Shown in pieces: positions 15,621-25,121 of a DNA stretch of 42,058 bases (its first letter is position 1; each line of letters begins with the position of its first letter). The position numbers and the translations under genes are program-made. Source of the DNA: Saprospiraceae bacterium (lineage in GTDB: Bacteria > Bacteroidota > Bacteroidia > Chitinophagales > Saprospiraceae); assembly GCA_020847915.1 (NCBI GenBank), contig JADLBE010000038.1:1-42058 (forward strand), read 5' to 3'. A model generated the notes under the pieces. That model saw nothing but the letters and a program-made list of their open reading frames with translations, was not told the DNA's origin and did no database searches.

Positions 15621-16340
15621 TCAATCGGGCACCCCGAGCAGGATGCCACGCAGTCGTTTGGTGTACAGTTCGGACAGCTCCAGTGTTTCATTTTTTACGC
15701 CTAAAAAGGAAACAAGGCAATTGTCGAGGCTTTTGATGTTGAAAATATTAAAAATGTATGATTTCCCGATGCGTTCAAATTGCTGGGCGCTTTCCAGGAT
15801 GGTTCGCAGTTTTTGAAGCTGGATGGTTGCAAAAATGGATTTGCCGCTGACCAGGAATATCTGGGTATAATTTCCGGAGCCTTTGCAGTATTGTATGTCC
15901 GAATATTTGATGATGTGGATGCCTCCCTTGTAGGAGATGCGCAGTCCCTCGTTGGGGTTACCCAGTATTTTACGTTTAAAATACTGGACGCTGCGCAGCA
16001 ACTCCCGTCCCAAAACAGGAAAATCCAAAAAATAAAAACATTCAAGCAGCCAGGCATCGTGGGCAAATTTTTCAGGACTGCAAAGAATGGTGTAGATGTG
16101 GTGGCTGTGTTTTGAGTTCAGGCGCTTCAAAAACGACCGTTCCTCAGCATTGGGAAAAGCGGATATAAAATAGAGCAGAAACTTATTTTCATTACCAAGT
16201 AACGTGCCAATTGCGCCTAAATCTTTGAATACCATACACCTTGTATCAGGGACATGTTTGTGCATAAACGCTGCTACATCCTCGCAGTGATTTTGTTGCG
16301 ATCCGTATATGGCAATGTGGAAAGAGGCTTCAGGAGTCAT
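15621..16340 (-). CDS. LytTR transcription regulator with degenerate receiver-like domain
   Basis: The C-terminal about 105 residues form a LytTR DNA-binding domain (GLRISYKGGIHIIKYSDIQYCKG, then FERIGKSYIFNIFNIKSL). The N-terminal about 120 residues look like a receiver fold in length and pattern (HIAIYGSQQN, then a LLYFISAF beta-3-like strand), but the strand lacks the phosphorylatable Asp, and no Asp pair is visible near the first strand. It is therefore probably a pseudo-receiver or an unrelated sensor, which would be controlled by protein binding rather than by a histidine kinase. It lies 16 bp after the caspase gene and is the only DNA-binding protein of the island, so it may control the island's promoters. 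Confidence 0.82.
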   Translation of the reverse strand: MTPEASFHIAIYGSQQNHCEDVAAFMHKHVPDTRCMVFKDLGAIGTLLGNENKFLLYFISAFPNAEERSFLKRLNSKHSHHIYTILCSPEKFAHDAWLLECFYFLDFPVLGRELLRSVQYFKRKILGNPNEGLRISYKGGIHIIKYSDIQYCKGSGNYTQIFLVSGKSIFATIQLQKLRTILESAQQFERIGKSYIFNIFNIKSLDNCLVSFLGVKNETLELSELYTKRLRGILLGVPD

Positions 16341-16356
16341 AAAGGAAAATCAAAGG

Positions 16357-17565
16357 TTAGTCAACGGTGCTGATAACCATATTGCGATCAAATCTGCCAA
16401 AAAGTATGGGGCGTTGTGATTTTCCCGTGCGTTGTTTCACAAACGTGTAGGTATTGTTGCGAACAAAATAATAAAGCTCTTCAATGGTCACCATTTCGTC
16501 GAGGTTTGCATCAGCCTCTCCCTTGAGGCCTTCTATAAGGAAAAAACTAAACACTCCCTGGCTAAGCGTCGGATACTCGGCGCTCACCTCATCGCCGGTA
16601 CAGGACAGCAGAATCGCCACCTGGGCCTCTTCGTAATCCGCCTTTACAGCAGCAGATGTTTCGTTGACAGGGGTGGCGTTTTTGGTTTTTTGAACGGAAC
16701 CTGAGAAGCAGGCATCCGCAATGAGAATTTTATTGATGGCTTCAGATTTTTTAAAAATGGTTTTAATATCGTTGTGGTAAAGGGTTTGAGCATAGTTAGG
16801 GCCTATGTCGTACGGGATGAACATGTTTTTGTCGCCATGTCCTGAAAAATAAAAAATCACTCGGTCGTTTTTATCCGCTTTTGAAAACTGTTTGTCAAGT
16901 GCATTGAGGATTCCCTGCCGGGAGGCTTGTTCGTCCAGCAACATTTCAATATTTGCTGCTTCGATGCCACCCATGTTGCCCGTCATCATAAACTTGTAAA
17001 GCGCTTTGGCATCGTTTACGGTGAAGCGAAGATCGCCTGTTTTAGCCTCCATGTTTTTGTAATTTGCGATGGCGGCAATAACCACATACGTTACGGATGG
17101 ATCCCCGGCATCCTTACCCAGGTATTGTCCGTTCTCCCAGTATCCGTCATACACTTCACCGCTGGGGGTACGCATGATGCCACGCCCCCACCGTTTCCCA
17201 TTTTTAAAAGAACCACTGTAGGTATTCCCATTGATGTACTGAAATGCGCCCTGAATTTTCTCACCTGCGGAAAACTGGCCTTCAAAAATGTTTCCGGATG
17301 CGTAGCTGTACGTGCCCTTGCCCTCGCGCTTGCCATCCTTAAAAGTGCCGGTATATTGATCACCGTTGGCATAAACGTAGGTTCCGGAAACCATCTCTCC
17401 GTTGGAAAATTGTCCGGTAAAAGAGGCGCCGCTTTTAAACTTTACCATACCCTCACCATCCCGGCAGTCGCCCGAAACACATTGCGACCACAAATGGGCC
17501 GTGGTAAAAAGCATCAAAGCAAACAAAAAAGTCGCCCGGATTACAGAAAATATAAATTTTTTCAT
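16357..17565 (-). CDS. Exported caspase-like protease with MORN repeats
   Basis: The 402-residue protein has a signal peptide (1-28, ending LWSQ), about four or five MORN repeats (about 38-148, such as GTYVYANGDQYTGTFKDGKR) and a caspase-fold peptidase domain (about 158-400). The catalytic dyad is intact: His243 in FYFSGHGD and Cys286 in IADACFSG. Metacaspase-like peptidases cleave after basic or acidic residues; specificity cannot be read here. An exported caspase would act in the periplasm or at the surface rather than in the cytoplasm. MORN repeats often bind membranes or lipids. It is the first gene of the island, behind a promoter-like sequence at 17644-17677, and only 16 bp precede the LytTR gene. 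Confidence 0.9.
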   Translation of the reverse strand: MKKFIFSVIRATFLFALMLFTTAHLWSQCVSGDCRDGEGMVKFKSGASFTGQFSNGEMVSGTYVYANGDQYTGTFKDGKREGKGTYSYASGNIFEGQFSAGEKIQGAFQYINGNTYSGSFKNGKRWGRGIMRTPSGEVYDGYWENGQYLGKDAGDPSVTYVVIAAIANYKNMEAKTGDLRFTVNDAKALYKFMMTGNMGGIEAANIEMLLDEQASRQGILNALDKQFSKADKNDRVIFYFSGHGDKNMFIPYDIGPNYAQTLYHNDIKTIFKKSEAINKILIADACFSGSVQKTKNATPVNETSAAVKADYEEAQVAILLSCTGDEVSAEYPTLSQGVFSFFLIEGLKGEADANLDEMVTIEELYYFVRNNTYTFVKQRTGKSQRPILFGRFDRNMVISTVD

Positions 17566-17643
17566 AATTTGTTTATGACATTAATCATGTTGGCTCATTG
17601 GGTTGAAACACTTTAATCCTGGGCAACAAAGCGGCAATTTTAA

Positions 17644-17677
17644 CAAATATATTTTGAGGATACTAAAAAAAGCCAAA
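17644..17677 (-). promoter_or_regulatory. Promoter for the phosphosignalling island (caspase gene)
   Basis: On the minus strand TTTG (17674-17677) and TATATTTG (17644-17651) are separated by 22 nt, fitting the Bacteroidota -33/-7 pattern. The caspase start codon at 17565 lies about 80 bp downstream. Confidence 0.5.
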
Positions 17678-17762
17678 TAAAAGAAATCCGATTGTGTTTC
17701 CATGAAGCAACAAACCTTTGGTCACGTACGCACATCTTCTCCATTTTTTCAGTAAAACCCCG

Positions 17763-17770
17763 TACCTTTG
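17763..17770 (+). promoter_or_regulatory. -7 promoter element for ahcY
   Basis: TACCTTTG followed by CACC matches the Bacteroidota TAnnTTTG element. It would give a leader of about 100 nt before the ATG at 17878. A T-rich stretch rather than a clear TTG occupies the -33 position. Confidence 0.5.
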
Positions 17771-17877
17771 CACCGCTTTTTTGACAACAAAACCGAATCA
17801 AATTTCGTTTTACCCGTCTCAAAAGCATTCTTCCGAAATAAAATTTACGCATTTCACATACCAAACGTATCGTCACC

Positions 17878-19194
<1,317 letters not shown>

Positions 19195-19202
19195 TTGTCG
19201 GT

Positions 19203-19277
19203 ACATGAAAAACACGAAGGGGGGTGAAATTTTGGGGCTACGCCCCGAAATTTCATCCCCCTTCGTGTTTTTCATGT
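19203..19277. repeat. Long hairpin directly after ahcY
   Basis: Two 36-bp arms (19203-19238 and 19242-19277) pair around a 3-nt loop. The only two differences are compatible with G-U wobble pairs in RNA. It begins 8 bp after the ahcY stop codon and probably terminates that transcript. It also resembles the other gene-end hairpins of this window. Confidence 0.85.
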
Positions 19278-19302
19278 TACAACTTGGATTGTTGGGATAC
19301 CC

Positions 19303-19330
19303 GACTGTTGACTGTTGACTGCCGACTAAA
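19303..19330. repeat. Heptanucleotide array GACTGTT (4 units)
   Basis: Consecutive units GACTGTT, GACTGTT, GACTGCC and GACTAAA lie between the ahcY hairpin and the trpR promoter. They are followed by looser ACTGAC/AGTC words. This is the same type of 7-bp repeat as at 20347, 33688 and 40481. Confidence 0.7.
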
Positions 19331-19345
19331 ACTGACCACCAGTCG

Positions 19346-19375
19346 TTGAGTACTGACTACTTTTTTCGACCTTTG
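19346..19375 (+). promoter_or_regulatory. Promoter for trpR
   Basis: TTG (19346-19348), a 19-nt spacer and GACCTTTG (19368-19375), close to TAnnTTTG, lie 31 bp upstream of the trpR ATG at 19407. Confidence 0.45.
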
Positions 19376-19406
19376 TGCCTTAAACATCCTAGAGCCCGAC
19401 CGACCC

Positions 19407-19667
19407 ATGCTTTACCAACTCTTCCAATCGACCCAATCAGAAGCAGAATTTACCGAACTGCTTGAGCTTACGTTTACCGAACATGAACGTGCGATGATGC
19501 TTGAACGCTGGCGCATTTTCGACGCCCTCGATCGCGGACTTTCGCAGCGCGAAGTGGCCAAAGAAGTGCCCTGCAGCATCGTTACCGCCACACGTGGCGC
19601 CAAAGTGTACAGGGAAAACAAAGAACAAATCCGGAAATACCTGCCGCTTTGGCGAAAGGCACAATAA
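19407..19667 (+). CDS. trpR: Trp repressor family protein
   Basis: The 86-residue protein matches the TrpR fold throughout: helical N-terminus, LELTFTEHERAMMLERWRIF, and the helix-turn-helix LSQREVAKEVPCSIVTATRG followed by AKVYRENKEQIRKYL. TrpR binds operators when loaded with tryptophan and represses tryptophan biosynthesis genes. Its location 77 bp upstream of trpE strongly supports that role here. A strong intrinsic terminator separates the two genes, so trpE is likely to have its own promoter, probably the one repressed by this protein. It is shorter at both ends than E. coli TrpR (108 residues) but includes the whole DNA-binding part. Confidence 0.85.
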   Translation: MLYQLFQSTQSEAEFTELLELTFTEHERAMMLERWRIFDALDRGLSQREVAKEVPCSIVTATRGAKVYRENKEQIRKYLPLWRKAQ

Positions 19668-19673
19668 TTATTT

Positions 19674-19706
19674 ACTCCGTCTGCTTGACAGGACGGAGTT
19701 TTTTTA
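19674..19706 (+). terminator. Intrinsic terminator after trpR
   Basis: An 8-bp perfect stem (ACTCCGTC/GACGGAGT) with a 10-nt loop is followed by a run of seven T. It lies 6 bp after the trpR stop codon. Confidence 0.85.
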
Positions 19707-19741
19707 CGCATCTTTGCATCATTGTAACAGTACATTAATAC
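19685..19741 (+). promoter_or_regulatory. Candidate trpE promoter and possible TrpR operator
   Basis: TTG (19685-19687), a 21-nt spacer and CATCTTTG (19709-19716) fit the Bacteroidota promoter pattern with one mismatch. GTACATTAATAC (19730-19741) lies over the expected transcription start and has symmetric GTA/TAC ends, reminiscent of the GTAC ends of the E. coli trp operator. The operator assignment is speculative. Confidence 0.35.
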
Positions 19742-19744
19742 ATC

Positions 19745-21268
19745 ATGATGTTTTTCCAAACTGCCCGACTTCCTTACCGAGATGCCCTGAGTTATTACCA
19801 GCAACTGCGCGGCGTTGTGCCGTCGTGTTTGTTCGAGTCGGTTTCGGCCGTCGACAAATCGGGCCGTATGTCGCTCATTGGTCTTGACCCTACCCTTGAA
19901 TTTACGGGTAAGGACGACCATTTGTACGTGCGTTTGTTGCATCCGCGCGGACAAGTTTTTTTCGATTACCTGCAGGGCATGTACACCCCGTTTTTGGAAA
20001 AAGAAACACCGCAGGAACTGGTTTTTTACATGCCCAAAATGCCTTTCCACGGTCCGGAATCCGAACGCCTGGAGCGTCAAAACATCGTGCAGCCCCTGCG
20101 CAGTTTGTTGCGTCACTTTCACCTCAACGAAAAAAACTTTTGCGGACTTTACGGCGCACTGGCCTACCGGTTTGTGTATCTTTTTGAAGATTTAAAATTC
20201 GAAAAACCCTGCGAAGAACCTGATTTTCACTTGTTTTTGTTCGACAACGTCCTGCTTTTCAACCATTTGACGCAGGATTTGAACCTTTACGTCACCCGGC
20301 CGGAAATGCGTGATGCCGAGCAGGATTTGGCCTCGCTGCTCCAAAAGTTTGGAGTTCGGAGTTTGGAGTTTGGAGTTCGGAGTTTGGAGTTCGGAGGGGA
20401 GGAGTTCGGAGGCGAGGAGTTCGGAGGGGTGGAGCCGTTGAAGGTGGGCGCCATCAGCAGTTCACCGACGGATGCCGAATTTAAGGAACAGGTGGCGCGC
20501 GGGGTGCAGCTTTGCAACGAAGGCGAACTGTTGGAAATCGTTTTGTGCCGCAAACTCACTGCTCCTGTGCAGGGTAACTTGTTGAGTTTGTACGAGCATT
20601 ACCGCCGCGTCAATCCTTCACCCTACTTATTTTATTTCGATTTTGGAAATGAAACCCTGCTGGGCGCCAGTCCGGAACTCATGCTGCGTTATGAAAACGG
20701 CAGGGCCACCATACGCCCCATCAGCGGCAGCATAAGGCGCTCCGAAAACCCCATCGAAGACCACCACCTGATGATGGAATTGCTCAATTCGCCCAAGGAA
20801 AACTCGGAGCTCGACATGCTCATCGACCTGGGTCGCAACGATCTGGCGCGCATTTGCAGACCCGGGATAAACATCGACCATTACCGTATTGTGGAAAAAT
20901 ATTCCCACGTAACGCACACCGTTGCCCAGCTCAGCGGTGAGCTCGAAGACCGCTACACGGGTTTCGATGCACTCATTGCGAGCCTGAACGCCGGCACCCT
21001 CACCGGAGCGCCCAAAATCGCGGCCATGGAATACATCGAGCAGATCGAAACGCACAGCCGTGGCTACTACGGCGGTTGCATTGGCTGGTTGTTGTTTAAT
21101 GGGGAGGTAAACACCGCCATCACCATTCGAACTGCCCACGTACGCGACGGTGAACTTAGCTATTGCAGTGGCGCTACGATTCTGTACGAATCGGTGCCTG
21201 AAAACGAGTGGAAAGAAACAAACATCAAGGCGGGGGCGTTTATGCAGGCGCTTTCGAATGTGGTTTAA
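19745..21268 (+). CDS. trpE: Anthranilate synthase component I with in-frame heptamer insert
   Basis: The 507-residue protein is a chorismate-using anthranilate synthase large subunit. It has an N-terminal LFESV motif (29-33), matching the LLES tryptophan-feedback site, and the catalytic chorismate-binding half with PISGSIRR, DLGRNDLARIC, SHVTHTVAQLSGEL, LNAGTLTGAPKI and GCIGWLLFNGEVNTAITIRTA. It makes anthranilate from chorismate with ammonia supplied by TrpG. No trpG lies in the window. Residues about 201-230 are encoded by tandem 7-bp repeats giving a GVRSLEFGVRSLEF-type stretch and then three FGGxE units. These replace or extend the linker between the N-terminal and catalytic parts and keep the frame. 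trpR lies just upstream. Confidence 0.93.
   Translation: MMFFQTARLPYRDALSYYQQLRGVVPSCLFESVSAVDKSGRMSLIGLDPTLEFTGKDDHLYVRLLHPRGQVFFDYLQGMYTPFLEKETPQELVFYMPKMPFHGPESERLERQNIVQPLRSLLRHFHLNEKNFCGLYGALAYRFVYLFEDLKFEKPCEEPDFHLFLFDNVLLFNHLTQDLNLYVTRPEMRDAEQDLASLLQKFGVRSLEFGVRSLEFGGEEFGGEEFGGVEPLKVGAISSSPTDAEFKEQVARGVQLCNEGELLEIVLCRKLTAPVQGNLLSLYEHYRRVNPSPYLFYFDFGNETLLGASPELMLRYENGRATIRPISGSIRRSENPIEDHHLMMELLNSPKENSELDMLIDLGRNDLARICRPGINIDHYRIVEKYSHVTHTVAQLSGELEDRYTGFDALIASLNAGTLTGAPKIAAMEYIEQIETHSRGYYGGCIGWLLFNGEVNTAITIRTAHVRDGELSYCSGATILYESVPENEWKETNIKAGAFMQALSNVV
20347..20433 (+). repeat. Heptanucleotide array inside trpE
   Basis: Seven units of GTTTGGA or GTTCGGA (20347-20395) are followed by three larger degenerate units built of GGGGAGGA-type blocks and GTTCGGA (20396-20433). 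The total is 87 bp, a multiple of three, and encodes residues about 201-230 of TrpE. Confidence 0.85.
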
Positions 21269-21360
21269 AATCTGTGTTGCTTGCATCTGTGTCATCTGTG
21301 TACCATCGCGCTACGTTGTGATTGGCACACGGATGACACAGATGCAGGCAACACAGATTT
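21268..21360. repeat. Hairpin element between trpE and the dioxygenase gene (copy 1)
   Basis: Arms of 38 bp (21268-21305 and 21323-21360) differ at three positions around a 17-nt centre. Each arm consists of repeated CATCTGTGT-type words. It starts at the last base of the trpE stop codon and ends 11 bp before the convergent dioxygenase stop, so it can serve as terminator for both. A close copy lies at 22111-22225. Confidence 0.85.
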
Positions 21361-21371
21361 AAACGGATTTT

Positions 21372-22001
21372 TCAATCAACATTTTTCCCCAAAACAACAT
21401 CCCTTCGCGCCAGCCACATTTCCCCGTTTTTCTGAAGTTTGCAAATGCCATTCCCGCCCCGGCCCTTCCGTTGCCGGTCTGCTGCCGACACCAGCGGATC
21501 GTCGTCGAACATGAGGTCGTCGATGTAGTACGGACCGTCCATGTCGGGTTCTTTGATCAAAAAATGCACATGTGCCGGAATGGTTCGGCTGGGGTACTGG
21601 GCCGGACGAATGGTGTACACTTTGTATTTGCCGTCGGCCCCCGTTTTCACCCAACCCCGAAATTTGCCATGCCGGATGCGCACACCGTCGATGTCGGGCA
21701 CCTGGGGGTAATAACCTTTGATGTCGGTATGCCAGTAGTACACCACCACATTGGGGGCGGGTGTACGGCCGTCGGGCATGTACACGGTGCCTTCCAGAAG
21801 CATTTTTTCGCCTTCCTCTTCCCATGCAGCGCTTGTATCAACGGTATTGATCGTTTTGGGCATACCCGCGAACATGGTCTCACATTCCTCGCAGGGGCCG
21901 GGAGCGTGGCGCAAGCTGGAGGAGGCTGTTGATGTTGTTTCTACAGCCTGTTGGCCGTTGCAGCTTTGAAGGACAAGCAGAAAAAAGGCAGCGTATTTCA
22001 T
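21372..22001 (-). CDS. Intradiol ring-cleavage dioxygenase-like lipoprotein
   Basis: The 209-residue product has a lipoprotein signal (VLQSC, Cys14) and a single intradiol dioxygenase-like domain (about 65-205). Candidate Fe(III) ligands are Tyr97 or Tyr98 (DIKGYYPQ), Tyr136, His144 and His146 (IPAHVHF), the arrangement of protocatechuate 3,4-dioxygenase-type enzymes. GTVYMPDGRTPAPNVVVYYWH is the conserved beta-sandwich start. Cytoplasmic family members cleave catechols; membrane-anchored versions like this one are of uncertain substrate. No aromatic-degradation genes are nearby. The gene is bracketed by two copies of one hairpin element (21268-21360 and 22111-22225). Confidence 0.85.
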   Translation of the reverse strand: MKYAAFFLLVLQSCNGQQAVETTSTASSSLRHAPGPCEECETMFAGMPKTINTVDTSAAWEEEGEKMLLEGTVYMPDGRTPAPNVVVYYWHTDIKGYYPQVPDIDGVRIRHGKFRGWVKTGADGKYKVYTIRPAQYPSRTIPAHVHFLIKEPDMDGPYYIDDLMFDDDPLVSAADRQRKGRGGNGICKLQKNGEMWLARRDVVLGKNVD

Positions 22002-22110
22002 GGTGTGTGGGTTTTCTCTTAAAAAAACGCATCATGCCATCGAAACTTGTAGTTCTTTAGACAAAACGATCTCCAACTACTGCCATCGGCATTATGGGAA
22101 ATGTGAATGA

Positions 22111-22225
22111 AAAATCTGTGTAAATCTGTGTTGCTTGCATCTGTGTCATCTGTGTACCATCGCACCACGTGGTGATTGGCACACAGATGACACAGATGCA
22201 AGCAACACAGATTTACACAGATTTT
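22111..22225. repeat. Hairpin element after fadH (copy 2)
   Basis: Arms of 49 bp (22111-22159 and 22177-22225) differ at one position. The 17-nt centre contains ACCACGTGGT and matches copy 1 at 14 of 17 positions. It directly abuts the fadH stop codon at 22226 and lies upstream of the dioxygenase gene. Confidence 0.88.
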
Positions 22226-24335
<2,110 letters not shown>

Positions 24336-24392
24336 CACCTTGCACACCTGCTCCAACTTTGCACCATCAAACAAAAACAAAAACATTAAGCC

Positions 24393-24806
24393 ATGAAAAT
24401 TGCATCCCGTATTACCCTGGTCTTCCTTGCCCTCACCGGCCTCGCTTTTGCCAACGTGGGTATACAAGCCCTGCTCGACCCACGCGCCGTGGTGGCAGCG
24501 GTGGAAATGACCCTCGAAAACGCCAGCTCGTTGAGCACCATTCGTGCCGTGTACGGCGGCATGCACCTGATGTTCGGACTCTTCTGCATCTTCGGCGCCT
24601 TCAAAGCTCAACGGCCGGCCTTAGGACTGCTTATGTTGTATTCCGGCGGATACGTTGTGGGACGTTTGGTCAGCTATGTTGCCGACGGTGCGCCCAATGC
24701 CTTTGTAAGCCAGTGGCTGGTCACGGAAAGTGTCACCTTCATCCTCTCGGCTGCTTTGTACGTGGCTTTGTCCCGCAAGGTGCAATTGGCGGCACAAATG
24801 GTGTGA
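24393..24806 (+). CDS. DUF4345 family four-helix membrane protein
   Basis: The 137-residue protein has four hydrophobic segments (about 7-28, 50-68, 75-92 and 108-128). The conserved pattern RAVYGGMHLMFGLFCIFGAF with Gly-rich helices is typical of DUF4345 proteins, an inner-membrane family of unknown role. The ATG at 24393 follows an A-rich leader. It is divergent from fadH with a palindrome between them. Nothing in the sequence points to a substrate. Confidence 0.75.
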   Translation: MKIASRITLVFLALTGLAFANVGIQALLDPRAVVAAVEMTLENASSLSTIRAVYGGMHLMFGLFCIFGAFKAQRPALGLLMLYSGGYVVGRLVSYVADGAPNAFVSQWLVTESVTFILSAALYVALSRKVQLAAQMV

Positions 24807-25121
24807 GGCGTAACGCCAGACGAAGTTTTAGGTTGTTTAGAGCTGTTCCTGAAGTAAAACATTCGTGGGCCGTTCCGAAGGAATTCGGGACGGCCCACCC
24901 CCGTATTTCTACCCATTTTTTCAAAACCCGTATTTTCCGGTTTGGATTTACACATTTACAGCAATACATTTACACAGTATAATTGCTGTTCCTACAATCA
25001 ATATTTGGTATTCCCCGTTGGCCGGTTTTAGTACCAGCATGCCAAAAGTAATCACCAGGATGCTCCATTGTGTTATCGTTTCGGTTATCGGGACGACTGC
25101 AACACCTTAAAACCTGTGCGC
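24807..25121. other. Intergenic region before the adenylate cyclase gene
   Basis: This 315-bp region contains the palindrome listed at 24865-24898 and AT-rich DNA likely to hold the cyclase promoter. A minus-strand hydrophobic frame without a start codon (about 24970-25101) is not called as a gene. I see nothing else. Confidence 0.5.
24865..24898. repeat. Short palindrome after the DUF4345 gene
   Basis: Arms of 15 bp (24865-24879 and 24884-24898) with one T/G wobble difference flank a GGAA loop. There is no T-run after it, so it is either a weak terminator of the DUF4345 transcript or a dispersed palindrome. Confidence 0.6.

Larger units (their letters stand above)
17566..17877. other. Divergent intergenic region between the caspase and ahcY genes
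   Basis: This 312-bp AT-rich region separates the leftward signalling island from rightward ahcY. It holds the two promoter-like sequences listed at 17644-17677 and 17763-17770. I see no gene and no recognisable SAH or SAM riboswitch in the ahcY leader. Confidence 0.6.

Noticed and set aside
4812-17565. Type VI secretion regulatory locus (PpkA/PppA/Fha)
   Set aside because: Kinase, phosphatase and FHA genes are present, but no sheath, tube, baseplate or TssM/TssL genes are found here, and the other members do not fit.
17771-17877. Possible SAH or SAM riboswitch in the ahcY leader
   Set aside because: The leader of about 100 nt is AT-rich with no stable stem or recognisable consensus.
24970-25101. 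Minus-strand hydrophobic frame (contains LVITFGMLVLKPANGEYQ)
   Set aside because: It looks like a membrane segment but has no start codon before the helix and only about 45-50 codons. It may be a gene relic, but chance cannot be excluded.
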